Shown here: one piece after another, positions 20,598 to 32,395 of the stretch
How the letters are laid out: every line of letters starts with the position of its first letter
Numbering within the stretch: the first letter of the stretch is position 1
From: Nemertoderma westbladi
Taxonomy: Eukaryota; Xenacoelomorpha; Nemertodermatida; Nemertodermatidae
Reading direction: 5' to 3'
Assembly: GCA_032718475.1 (NCBI GenBank)
Contig: JAUCBJ010000157.1
Span: forward strand, 1-41,122
Length of the DNA: 41,122 nucleotides
Made by a program: the position numbers and the translations under genes
The notes under the pieces: model-generated
What the model saw: only the letters and a program-made list of their open reading frames with translations
What the model was told of the DNA's origin: nothing
The model's database searches: none

Positions 20598-23500
20598 GAA
20601 TAATGTGTTCTATCTTGTAAAAGTGGCCGCTCTCCACTACTGTAGTGTATCAACAACCAGAGAGAATAATGTGTTCTATCTTGTAAAAGTGGCCGCTCTC
20701 CACTACTGTAGTGTATCAACAACCAGAGAGAATAATGTGTTCTATCTTGTAAAAGTGGCCGCTCTCCACTACTGTAGTGTATCAACAACCAGAGAGAATA
20801 ATGTGTTCTATCTTGTAAAAGTGGCCGCTCTCCACTACTGTAGTGTATCAACAACCAGAGAGAATAATGTGTTCTATCTTGTAAAAGTGGCCGCTCTCCA
20901 CTACTAACTGTGGTGTATCAACAACCAGAGAGAATAATGAGTTCTATCTTGTAAAAGTGGCCGCTCTCCACTACTGTAGTGTATCAACAACCAGAGAGAA
21001 TAATGTGTTCTATCTTGTAAAAGTGGCCGCTCTCCACTACTGTAGTGTATCAACAACCAGAGAGAATAATGTGTTCTATCTTGTAAAAGTGGCCGCTCTC
21101 CACTACTGTGGTGTATCAACAACCAGAGAGAATAATGTGTTCTATCTTGTAAAAGTGGCCGCTCTCCACTACTGTAGTGTATCAACAACCAGAGAGAATA
21201 ATGTGTTCTATCTTGTAAAAGTGGTCGCTCTCCACTACTGTAGTGTATCAACAACCAGAGAGAATAATGTGTTCTATCTTGTAAAAGTGGCCGCTATCCA
21301 CTACTGTGGTGTATCAACAACCAGAGAGAATAATGAGTTCTATCTTGTAAAAGTGGCCGCTCTCCACTACTAACTGTGGTGTATCAACAACCAGAGAGAA
21401 TAATGAGTTCTATCTTGTAAAAGTGGCCGCTCTCCACTACTGTAGTGTATCAACAACCAGAGAGAATAATGTGTTCTATCTTGTAAAAGTGGCCGCTCTC
21501 CACTACTGTAGTGTATCAACAACCAGAGAGAATAATGTGTTCTATCTTGTAAAAGTGGTCGCTCTCCACTACTGTAGTGTATCAACAACCAGAGAGAATA
21601 ATGTGTTATATCTTGTAAAAGTGGCCGCTCTCCACTACTGTAGTGTATCAACAACCAGAGAGAATAATGTGTTCTATCTTGTAAAAGTGGCCGCTCTCCA
21701 CTACTGTAGTGTATCAACAACCAGAGAGAATAATGTGTTCTATCTTGTAAAAGTGGCCGCTCTCCACTACTGTAGTGTATCAACAACCAGAGAGAATAAT
21801 GTGTTCTATCTTGTAAAAGTGGCCGCTCTCCACTACTGTAGTGTATCAACAACCAGAGAGAATAATGTGTTCTATCTTGTAAAAGTGGCCGCTCTCCACT
21901 ACTGTAGTGTATCAACAACCAGAGAGAATAATGTGTTCTATCTTGTAAAAGTGGCCGCTCTCCACTACTGTAGTGTATCAACAACCAGAGAGAATAATGT
22001 GTTCTATCTTGTAAAAGTGGCCGCTCTCCACTACTGTAGTGTATCAACAACCAGAGAGAATAATGTGTTCTATCTTGTAAAAGTGGCCGCTCTCCACTAC
22101 TGTAGTGTATCAACAACCAGAGAGAATAATGTGTTCTATCTTGTAAAAGTGGCCGCTCTCCACTACTGTAGTGTATCAACAACCAGAGAGAATAATGTGT
22201 TCTATCTTGTAAAAGTGGCCGCTCGCCACTACTGTGGTGTATCAACAACCAGAGAGAATAATGTGTTCTATCTTGTAAAAGTGGCCGCTCTCCACTACTG
22301 TGGTGTATCAACAACCAGAGAGAATAATGTGTTCTATCTTGTAAAAGTGGCCGCTCTCCACTACTGTGGTGTATCAACAACCAGAGAGAATAATGTGTTC
22401 TATCTTGTAAAAGTGGCCGCTCTCCACTACTGTAGTGTATCAACAACCAGAGAGAATAATGTGTTCTATCTTGTAAAAGTGGCCGCTCTCCACTACTGTA
22501 GTGTATCAACAACCAGAGAGAATAATGTGTTCTATCTTGTAAAAGTGGCCGCTCTCCACTACTGTAGTGTATCAACAACCAGAGAGAATAATGTGTTATA
22601 TCTTGTAAAAGTGGCCGCTCTCCACTACTGTAGTGTATCAACAACCAGAGAGAATAATGTGTTCTATCTTGTAAAAGTGGCCGCTCTCCACTACTGTAGT
22701 GTATCAACAACCAGAGAGAATAATGTGTTCTATCTTGTAAAAGTGGCCGCTCTCCACTACTGTAGTGTATCAACAACCAGAGAGAATAATGTGTTCTATC
22801 TTGTAAAAGTGGCCGCTCTCCACTACTGTAGTGTATCAACAACCAGAGAGAATAATGTGTTCTATCTTGTAAAAGTGGCCGCTCTCCACTACTGTAGTGT
22901 ATCAACAACCAGAGAGAATAATGTGTTCTATCTTGTAAAAGTGGCCGCTCTCCACTACTGTAGTGTATCAACAACCAGAGAGAATAATGTGTTCTATCTT
23001 GTAAAAGTGGCCGCTCTCCACTACTGTAGTGTATCAACAACCAGAGAGAATAATGTGTTCTATCTTGTAAAAGTGGCCGCTCTCCACTACTGTAGTGTAT
23101 CAACAACCAGAGAGAATAATGTGTTCTATCTTGTAAAAGTGGCCGCTCTCCACTACTGTAGTGTATCAACAACCAGAGAGAATAATGTGTTATATCTTGT
23201 AAAAGTGGTCGCTCTCCACTACTGTGGTGTATCAACAACCAGAGAGAATAATGTGTTCTATCTTGTAAAAGTGGCCGCTCTCCACTACTGTAGTGTATCA
23301 ACAACCAGAGAGAATAATGTGTTATATCTTGTAAAAGTGGCCGCTCTCCACTACTGTGGTGTATCAACAACCAGAGAGAATAATGTGTTCTATCTTGTAA
23401 AAGTGGCCGCTCTCCACTACTGTAGTGTATCAACAACCAGAGAGAATAATGTGTTCTATCTTGTAAAAGTGGTCGCTCTCCACTACTGTAGTGTATCAAC

Positions 23501-24276
23501 AACCAGAGAGAATAATGTGTTATATCTTGTAAAAGTGGTCGCTCTCCACTACTGTGGTGTATCAACAACCAGAGAGAATAATGTGTTCTATCTTGTAAAA
23601 GTGGTCGCTCTCCACTACTGTGGTGTATCAACAACCAGAGAGAATAATGTGTTCTATCTTGTAAAAGTGGTCGCTCTCCACTACTGTGGTGTATCAACAA
23701 CCAGAGAGAATAATGTGTTCTATCTTGTAAAAGTGGCCGCTCTCCACTACTGTTGTGTATCAACAACCAGAGAGAATAATGTGTTCTATCTTGTAAAAGT
23801 GGTCGCTCTCCACTACTGTGGTGTATCAACAACCAGAGAGAATAATGTGTTCTATCTTGTAAAAGTGGCCGCTCTCCACTACTGTAGTGTATCAACAACC
23901 AGAGAGAATAATGTGTTCTATCTTGTAAAAGTGGTCGCTCTCCACTACTGTGGTGTATCAACAACCAGAGAGAATAATGTGTTCTATCTTGTAAAAGTGG
24001 CCGCTCTCCACTACTAACTGTGGTGTATCAACAACCAGAGAGAATAATGTGTTCTATCTTGTAAAAGTGGTCGCTCTCCACTACTGTGGTGTATCAACAA
24101 CCAGAGAGAATAATGTGTTCTATCTTGTAAAAGTGGCCGCTCTCCACTACTAACTGTGGTGTATCAACAACCAGAGAGAATAATGTGTTCTATCTTGTAA
24201 AAGTGGTCGCTCTCCACTACTGTAGTGTATCAACAACCAGAGAGAATAATGTGTTCTATCTTGTAAGTGGTGTATC
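20598..24276 (+). repeat. 66-bp satellite array 2 (about 56 units)
   Basis: The unit, orientation and phase are the same as in array 1, but the variants differ. Nearly all units are of the GCTCTCC type with TGTAGTG, whereas array 1 opens with GCTCGCC/GATCGCC and TGTGGTG. One run without a 70-bp (AACT) unit spans 21370-24012, about 40 units. The 70-bp form occurs near 20903, 21371, 24013 and 24151. The last unit is internally deleted (CTTGTAAGTGGTGTATCA) and leads into a 30-bp spacer before the 17-bp array. Frames open on both strands here reach 864 codons; they are repeat artefacts. Confidence 0.97.
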
Positions 24277-25734
24277 ATTGCATATCATGGCATGGCATTT
24301 AGACATTGCTCACGGGAGAGAGTTGTTCACCCGAGAGTGTTGCTCATGGGAGAGAGTTGCTCATGGGAGAGAGTTGCTCACGAGAGAGAGTTGCTCACGG
24401 GAGAGAGTTGTTCACCCGAGAGTGTTGCTCATGGGAGAGAGTTGCTCACGAGAGAGAGTGTTGCTCACGGGAGAGTGTTGCTCACCCGAGAGAGTTGCTC
24501 ACGGGAGAGAGTTGCTTACCCGAGAGAGTTGCTCACGAGAGAGTTGCTCACGGGAGAGAGTTGTTCACCCGAGAGTGTTGCTCATGGGAGAGAGTTGCTC
24601 ATGGGAGAGAGTTGCTCACGAGAGAGAGCTGCTCACGAGAGAGAGTTGCTCATGGGAGAGAGTTGCTCATGGGAGAGAGTTGCTCATGGGAGAGAGTTGC
24701 TCACGAGAGAGAGTTGCTCACGGGAGAGAGTTGTTCACCCGAGAGTGTTGCTCATGGGAGAGAGTTGCTCACGAGAGAGAGTGTTGCTCACGGGAGAGTG
24801 TTGCTCACCCGAGAGAGTTGCTCACGGGAGAGAGTTGCTTACCCGAGAGAGTTGCTCACGAGAGAGTTGCTCACGGGAGAGAGTTGTTCACCCGAGAGTG
24901 TTGCTCATGGGAGAGAGTTGCTCATGGGAGAGAGTTGCTCACGAGAGAGAGTTGCTCACGAGAGAGAGTTGCTCATGGGAGAGAGTTGCTCATGGGAGAG
25001 AGTTGCTCACGAGAGAGAGTTGCTCACGGGAGAGAGTTGTTCACCCGAGAGTGTTGCTCATGGGAGAGAGTTGCTCATGGGAGAGAGTTGCTCACGAGAG
25101 AGAGTTGCTCACGAGAGAGAGTTGCTCACGAGAGAGAGTTGCTCATGGGAGAGAGTTGCTCATGGGAGAGAGTTGCTCACGAGAGAGAGTTGCTCACGAG
25201 AGAGAGTTGCTCATGGGAGAGAGTTGCTCATGGGAGAGAGTTGCTCACGAGAGAGAGTTGCTCACGAGAGAGAGTTGCTCACGAGAGAGAGTTGCTCATG
25301 GGAGAGAGTTGCTCATGGGAGAGAGTTGCTCACGAGAGAGAGTTGCTCACGGGAGAGAGTTGTTCACCCGAGAGTGTTGCTCATGGGAGAGAGTTGCTCA
25401 CGAGAGAGAGTGTTGCTCACGGGAGAGTGTTGCTCACCCGAGAGAGTTGCTCACGGGAGAGAGTTGCTTACCCGAGAGAGTTGCTCACGAGAGAGTTGCT
25501 CACGGGAGAGAGTTGTTCACCCGAGAGTGTTGCTCATGGGAGAGAGTTGCTCATGGGAGAGAGTTGCTCACGAGAGAGAGTTGCTCACGAGAGAGAGTTG
25601 CTCATGGGAGAGAGTTGCTCATGGGAGAGAGTTGCTCACGAGAGAGAGTTGCTCACGGGAGAGAGTTGTTCACCCGAGAGTGTTGCTCATGGGAGAGAGT
25701 TGCTCATGGGAGAGAGTTGCTCACGAGAGAGAGT

Positions 25735-27342
25735 TGCTCACGAGAGAGAGTTGCTCACGAGAGAGAGTTGCTCATGGGAGAGAGTTGCTCATGGGAGAGA
25801 GTTGCTCACGAGAGAGAGTTGCTCACGGGAGAGAGTTGTTCACCCGAGAGTGTTGCTCATGGGAGAGAGTTGCTTACCCGAGAGAGTTGCTCACGAGAGA
25901 GTTGCTCACGGGAGAGAGTTGTTCACCCGAGAGTGTTGCTCATGGGAGAGAGTTGCTCACGAGAGAGAGTTGCTCACGAGAGAGAGTTGCTCATGGGAGA
26001 GAGTTGCTCATGGGAGAGAGTTGCTCACGAGAGAGAGTTGCTCACGGGAGAGAGTTGTTCACCCGAGAGTGTTGCTCATGGGAGAGAGTTGTTTACCCGA
26101 GAGAGTTGCTCACGAGAGAGTTGCTCACGGGAGAGAGTTGTTCACCCGAGAGTGTTGCTCATGGGAGAGAGTTGCTCATGGGAGAGAGTTGCTCATGGGA
26201 GAGAGTTGCTCACGAGAGAGAGTTGCTCACGGGAGATAGTTGTTCACCCGAGAGTGTTGCTCATGGGAGAGAGTTGCTCATGGGAGAGAGTTGCTCACGA
26301 GAGAGAGTTGCTCACGGGAGAGAGTTGTTCACCCGAGAGTGTTGCTCATGGGAGAGAGTTGCTCACGAGAGAGAGTGTTGCTCACGGGAGAGTGTTGCTC
26401 ACCCGAGAGAGTTGCTCACGGGAGAGAGTTGCTTACCCGAGAGAGTTGCTCACGAGAGAGAGTTGCTCACGAGAGAGAGTTGTTCACCCGAGAGTGTTGC
26501 TCATGGGAGAGAGTTGCTCACGAGAGAGAGTTGCTCACGAGAGAGGTGCTCACGGGAGAGAGTTGTTCACCCGAGAGTGTTGCTCATGGGAGAGAGTTGC
26601 TCATGGGAGAGAGTTGCTCACGAGAGAGAGTTGCTCATGGGAGAGAGTTGCTCATGGGAGAGAGTTGCTCACGAGAGAGAGTTGCTCACGGGAGAGAGTT
26701 GTTCACGAGAGAGTTGCTTACCCGAGAGAGTTGCTCACGAGAGAGAGTTGCTCACGAGAGAGAGTTGCTCATGGGAGAGAGTTGCTCATGGGAGAGAGTT
26801 GCTCACGAGAGAGAGTTGCTCACGGGAGAGAGTTGTTCACCCGAGAGTGTTGCTCATGGGAGAGAGTTGCTCACGAGAGAGAGTTGCTCACGAGAGAGAG
26901 TTGCTCACGAGAGAGAGTTGCTCACGAGAGAGAGTTGCTCATGGGAGAGAGTTGCTCATGGGAGAGAGTTGCTCACGAGAGAGAGTTGCTCACGGGAGAG
27001 AGTTGTTCACCCGAGAGTGTTGCTCATGGGAGAGAGTTGCTTACCCGAGAGAGTTGCTCACGAGAGAGTTGCTCACGGGAGAGAGTTGTTCACCCGAGAG
27101 TGTTGCTCATGGGAGAGAGTTGTTCACCCGAGAGTGTTGCTCATGGGAGAGAGTTGCTCACGAGAGAGAGTTGTTCACCCGAGAGTGTTGCTCACGGGAG
27201 AGAGTTGTTCACCCGAGAGTGTTGCTCATGGGAGAGAGTTGCTCACGAGAGAGAGTTGCTCACGAGAGAGAGTTGCTCACGAGAGAGAGTTGCTCACGAG
27301 AGAGAGTTGCTCATGGGAGAGAGTTGCTCATGGGAGAGAGTT
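25735..27342. repeat. 1.6-kb duplicated block inside the 17-bp array, copy 1
   Basis: Almost every variant position in this block recurs 2602 bp downstream (28337-29944). Shared rare changes include GGGAGATAG at about 26233 and 28835, the shortened GAGAGGTGCTCACGG at about 26543 and 29145, and TTCACGAGAGAGTTGCTTACC at about 26701 and 29303. One difference seen is GTTTACC near 26091 against GCTTACC near 28693. Matching ends at about 27342 and 29944. Confidence 0.8.
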
Positions 27343-28336
27343 GCTTACCCGAGAGAGTTGCTCACGAGAGTGTTGCTCACGGGAGAGTGTTGCTCACCCG
27401 AGAGAGTTGCTCACGGGAGAGAGTTGCTTACCCGAGAGAGTTGCTCACGAGAGAGTTGCTCACGGGAGAGAGTTGTTCACCCGAGAGTGTTGCTCATGGG
27501 AGAGAGTTGCTCATGGGAGAGAGTTGCTCACGAGAGAGAGTTGCTCACGAGAGAGAGTTGCTCATGGGAGAGAGTTGCTCATGGGAGAGAGTTGCTCACG
27601 AGAGAGAGTTGCTCACGGGAGAGAGTTGTTCACCCGAGAGTGTTGCTCATGGGAGAGAGTTGCTCATGGGAGAGAGTTGCTCACGAGAGAGAGTTGCTCA
27701 CGAGAGAGAGTTGCCCACGAGAGAGAGTTGCTCATGGGAGAGAGTTGCTCATGGGAGAGAGTTGCTCACGAGAGAGAGTTGCTCACGAGAGAGAGTTGCT
27801 CATGGGAGAGAGTTGCTCATGGGAGAGAGTTGCTCACGAGAGAGAGTTGCTCACGAGAGAGAGTTGCTCACGAGAGAGAGTTGCTCATGGGAGAGAGTTG
27901 CTCATGGGAGAGAGTTGCTCACGAGAGAGAGTTGCTCACGGGAGAGAGTTGTTCACCCGAGAGTGTTGCTCATGGGAGAGAGTTGCTCACGAGAGAGAGT
28001 GTTGCTCACGGGAGAGTGTTGCTCACCCGAGAGAGTTGCTCACGGGAGAGAGTTGCTTACCCGAGAGAGTTGCTCACGAGAGAGTTGCTCACGGGAGAGA
28101 GTTGTTCACCCGAGAGTGTTGCTCATGGGAGAGAGTTGCTCATGGGAGAGAGTTGCTCACGAGAGAGAGTTGCTCACGAGAGAGAGTTGCTCATGGGAGA
28201 GAGTTGCTCATGGGAGAGAGTTGCTCACGAGAGAGAGTTGCTCACGGGAGAGAGTTGTTCACCCGAGAGTGTTGCTCATGGGAGAGAGTTGCTCATGGGA
28301 GAGAGTTGCTCACGGAGAGGTTGCTCACGGGAGAGT

Positions 28337-29944
28337 TGCTCACGAGAGAGAGTTGCTCACGAGAGAGAGTTGCTCATGGGAGAGAGTTGCTCATGGGAGA
28401 GAGTTGCTCACGAGAGAGAGTTGCTCACGGGAGAGAGTTGTTCACCCGAGAGTGTTGCTCATGGGAGAGAGTTGCTTACCCGAGAGAGTTGCTCACGAGA
28501 GAGTTGCTCACGGGAGAGAGTTGTTCACCCGAGAGTGTTGCTCATGGGAGAGAGTTGCTCACGAGAGAGAGTTGCTCACGAGAGAGAGTTGCTCATGGGA
28601 GAGAGTTGCTCATGGGAGAGAGTTGCTCACGAGAGAGAGTTGCTCACGGGAGAGAGTTGTTCACCCGAGAGTGTTGCTCATGGGAGAGAGTTGCTTACCC
28701 GAGAGAGTTGCTCACGAGAGAGTTGCTCACGGGAGAGAGTTGTTCACCCGAGAGTGTTGCTCATGGGAGAGAGTTGCTCATGGGAGAGAGTTGCTCATGG
28801 GAGAGAGTTGCTCACGAGAGAGAGTTGCTCACGGGAGATAGTTGTTCACCCGAGAGTGTTGCTCATGGGAGAGAGTTGCTCATGGGAGAGAGTTGCTCAC
28901 GAGAGAGAGTTGCTCACGGGAGAGAGTTGTTCACCCGAGAGTGTTGCTCATGGGAGAGAGTTGCTCACGAGAGAGAGTGTTGCTCACGGGAGAGTGTTGC
29001 TCACCCGAGAGAGTTGCTCACGGGAGAGAGTTGCTTACCCGAGAGAGTTGCTCACGAGAGAGAGTTGCTCACGAGAGAGAGTTGTTCACCCGAGAGTGTT
29101 GCTCATGGGAGAGAGTTGCTCACGAGAGAGAGTTGCTCACGAGAGAGGTGCTCACGGGAGAGAGTTGTTCACCCGAGAGTGTTGCTCATGGGAGAGAGTT
29201 GCTCATGGGAGAGAGTTGCTCACGAGAGAGAGTTGCTCATGGGAGAGAGTTGCTCATGGGAGAGAGTTGCTCACGAGAGAGAGTTGCTCACGGGAGAGAG
29301 TTGTTCACGAGAGAGTTGCTTACCCGAGAGAGTTGCTCACGAGAGAGAGTTGCTCACGAGAGAGAGTTGCTCATGGGAGAGAGTTGCTCATGGGAGAGAG
29401 TTGCTCACGAGAGAGAGTTGCTCACGGGAGAGAGTTGTTCACCCGAGAGTGTTGCTCATGGGAGAGAGTTGCTCACGAGAGAGAGTTGCTCACGAGAGAG
29501 AGTTGCTCACGAGAGAGAGTTGCTCACGAGAGAGAGTTGCTCATGGGAGAGAGTTGCTCATGGGAGAGAGTTGCTCACGAGAGAGAGTTGCTCACGGGAG
29601 AGAGTTGTTCACCCGAGAGTGTTGCTCATGGGAGAGAGTTGCTTACCCGAGAGAGTTGCTCACGAGAGAGTTGCTCACGGGAGAGAGTTGTTCACCCGAG
29701 AGTGTTGCTCATGGGAGAGAGTTGTTCACCCGAGAGTGTTGCTCATGGGAGAGAGTTGCTCACGAGAGAGAGTTGTTCACCCGAGAGTGTTGCTCACGGG
29801 AGAGAGTTGTTCACCCGAGAGTGTTGCTCATGGGAGAGAGTTGCTCACGAGAGAGAGTTGCTCACGAGAGAGAGTTGCTCACGAGAGAGAGTTGCTCACG
29901 AGAGAGAGTTGCTCATGGGAGAGAGTTGCTCATGGGAGAGAGTT
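28337..29944. repeat. 1.6-kb duplicated block inside the 17-bp array, copy 2
   Basis: This is the partner of 25735-27342 at a constant offset of 2602 bp. It is bounded on the left by an irregular stretch (CACGGAGAGGTTGCTCACGGGAGAG split by deletions, about 28310-28336) and on the right by a switch to CACGAGAGAGAGTTGCCCACCC. Confidence 0.8.
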
Positions 29945-32152
29945 GCTCACGAGAGAGAGTTGCCCACCCGAGAGAGAGTTGCTCACGGGAGAGAGTTGCT
30001 CACCCGAGAGAGAGTTGCTCACGAGAGAGTTGCTCACGGGAGAGAGTTGTTCACCCGAGAGTGTTGCTCATGGGAGAGAGTTGCTTACCCGAGAGAGTTG
30101 CTCACGAGAGAGTTGCTCACGGGAGAGAGTTGTTCACCCGAGAGTGTTGCTCATGGGAGAGAGTTGCTCATGGGAGAGAGTTGCTCACGAGAGAGAGTTG
30201 CTCACGGGAGAGAGTTGTTCACCCGAGAGAGTTGCTCATGGGAGAGAGTTGCTCACGAGAGAGAGTGTTGCTCACGGGAGAGTGTTGCTCACCCGAGAGA
30301 GTTGCTCACGGGAGAGAGTTGTTTACCCGAGAGAGTTGCTCACGAGAGAGAGTTGCTCACGAGAGAGAGTTGCTCACGAGAGAGAGTTGCTCACGAGAGA
30401 GGTGCTCACGGGAGAGAGTTGTTCACCCGAGAGTGTTGCTCATGGGAGAGAGTTGCTCATGGGAGAGAGTTGCTCACGAGAGAGAGTTGCTCACGGGAGA
30501 GAGTTGTTCATGGGAGAGAGTTGCTCATGGGAGAGAGTTGCTCACGGGAGAGAGTTGTTCACCCGAGAGTGTTGCTCATGGGAGAGAGTTGCTCACGAGA
30601 GAGAGTGTTGCTCACGGGAGAGTGTTGCTCACCCGAGAGAGTTGCTCACGGGAGAGAGTTGTTTACCCGAGAGAGTTGCTCACGAGAGAGAGTTGCTCAC
30701 GAGAGAGAGTTGCTCACGAGAGAGAGTTGCTCACGAGAGAGAGTTGCTCACGAGAGAGGTGCTCACGGGAGAGAGTTGTTCACCCGAGAGTGTTGCTCAT
30801 GGGAGAGAGTTGCTCATGGGAGAGAGTTGCTCACGAGAGAGAGTTGCTCATGGGAGAGAGTTGTTCATGGGAGAGAGTTGCTCACGAGAGAGAGTTGCTC
30901 ACGGGAGAGAGTTGTTCACCCGAGAGTGTTGCTCATGGGAGAGAGTTGCTCACGAGAGAGAGTGTTGCTCACGGGAGAGTGTTGCTCACCCGAGAGAGTT
31001 GCTCACGGGAGAGAGTTGCTTACCCGAGAGAGTTGCTCACGAGAGAGTTGCTCACGGGAGAGAGTTGTTCACCCGAGAGTGTTGCTCATGGGAGAGAGTT
31101 GCTCACGAGAGAGAGTGTTGCTCACGGGAGAGAGTTGCTCACGAGAGAGAGTTGCTCACGAGAGAGGTGCTCACGGGAGAGAGTTGTTCACCCGAGAGTG
31201 TTGCTCATGGGAGAGAGTTTCTCACGGGAGAGTGTTGCTCACGAGAGAGAGAGTTGCTCACGGGAGAGAGTTGCTCACGAGAGAGAGAGTTGCTCACGGG
31301 AGAGAGTTGCTCACGAGAGAGAGTGTTGCTCACGGGAGAGTGTTGCTCACCCGAGAGAGTTGCTCACGGGAGAGAGTTGCTTACCCGAGAGAGTTGCTCA
31401 CGAGAGAGTTGCTCACGGGAGAGAGTTGTTCACCCGAGAGTGTTGCTCATGGGAGAGAGTTGCTCACGAGAGAGAGTTGCTCACGGGAGACAGTTGTTCA
31501 CCCGAGAGTGTTGCTCATGGTAGAGAGTTGCTCACGAGAGACAGAGAGAGTTACTCACGGGGGAGAGTTGCTCACGAGAGAGAGTTGCTCACGGGAGAGA
31601 GTTGGTCACGGGTGAGAGTTGCTCACGAGATAGAGTTGCTCACAGGAGAGTTGCTCACCCGAGATAGTTGCTCACGAGAGAGAGTTGCTCACGAGGGAGA
31701 GTTGCTCACGAGAGAGAGTTTCTCACGAGAGAGAGTTGCTCACGGGAGAGAGTTGCTCACGGGAGAGAGTTGCTCACGGGAGAGAGTTGCTCACGGGAGA
31801 CAGTTGCTCACGGGAGAGAGTTGTTGACCCGAGTGTTGCTCATGGGAGAGAGTTGCTCACGAGAGAGAGAGTTGCTCACGGGAGAGAGTTGCTCACGGGA
31901 GAGAGTTGCTCACGGGAGAGTGTTGCTCACGGGAGAGTGTTGCTCACCCGAGAGAGTTGCTCACGAGAGAGAGTTGCTCACGGGAGAGATTTGCTCACGG
32001 GAAGGAGTTGCTCACGGGAGAGAGTTGCTCACGGGAGAGAGTTGCTCACGGGAGAGAGTTGCTTACTTGCTCACGGGTAGCAGTTGCTCACGGGAGAGAG
32101 TTGCTCACGAGAGAGAGAGAGTTGCTCACCGGAGAGAGTTGCTCACCCGAGA

Positions 32153-32157
32153 CGAGA
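32153..32157. repeat. Target-site duplication (left), CGAGA
   Basis: CGAGA directly precedes the left LTR and is repeated directly after the right LTR at 37011-37015. A 5-bp duplication is usual for Ty1/copia integrases. Confidence 0.85.
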
Positions 32158-32284
32158 TGTTAAAGTGTAAAACAGTAAGATAGGAAACGTACCGCCGTAC
32201 CGGTGTTCCTCCTTCTATATCTTTCATATCTTATATATAGTTTGAATATCCCGCCACCAATATACTACATATATACATTTGACA
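32158..32284 (-). repeat. Copia 3' LTR (127 bp)
   Basis: It runs TGTTAAAG...ATTTGACA on the plus strand and is identical by eye to 36884-37010. It holds a TATATATA stretch and the ACCGCCGTACCGGTG segment. No AATAAA is present inside it. Confidence 0.93.
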
Positions 32285-32301
32285 TTCTCACCTCTTTCTT
32301 T
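32285..32301 (-). promoter_or_regulatory. Polypurine tract of the copia element
   Basis: Read on the minus strand this is AAAGAAAGAGGTGAGAA, 16 of 17 purines, directly abutting the 3' LTR. That is the site and composition expected for plus-strand DNA priming. Confidence 0.75.
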
Positions 32302-32395
32302 AACATAAACGTAATAGGGTAGTAACAGAAAAGAAACATAAAATAAGGAGTCCAATAAATGTCCAATAATACTAACTAGTCATAGTTTTTTTTTT

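Larger units (their letters stand above)
24306..32157 (+). repeat. 17-bp satellite array, left part (about 460 units)
   Basis: Tandem units of the form GAGTTGCTCACGGGAGA have three main variants (CACGGGAGA, CACGAGAGA, CATGGGAGA), plus GTTCACCCGAGAGTGTT and GCTTACCCGAGAGA forms. The variants recur in fixed orders, so there is a higher-order structure of one to several hundred bases; an example is the block holding CACGAGAGAGAGTGTTGC then CACGGGAGAGTGTTGC near 24450, 24775, 25390, 26360, 27985, 28965, 30255, 30600 and 30955. The unit has no stop in any plus frame, which produces overlapping ORFs up to 2511 codons. All three frames read the same 17-residue cycle (ELLTRESCSRERVAHGR and variants), because 17 is not a multiple of 3. 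I do not regard these as genes. Confidence 0.97.

Noticed and set aside
21370-24017. 864-codon ORFs on both strands of 66-bp array 2, and similar ORFs in array 1
   Set aside because: The 66-bp period equals 22 codons and leaves one frame open on each strand. Both strands open over the same interval, cut only by the 70-bp unit, is a property of the repeat and not of a gene.
24292-31827. 2511-codon ORF (and parallel ORFs of 1791, 1511, 893 and 684 codons) as a giant repeat protein gene
   Set aside because: The frames overlap on the same strand and give the same 17-residue cycle because the 17-bp unit has no stop in any frame. There is no promoter, splice structure or unique domain. Reported only as a curiosity.
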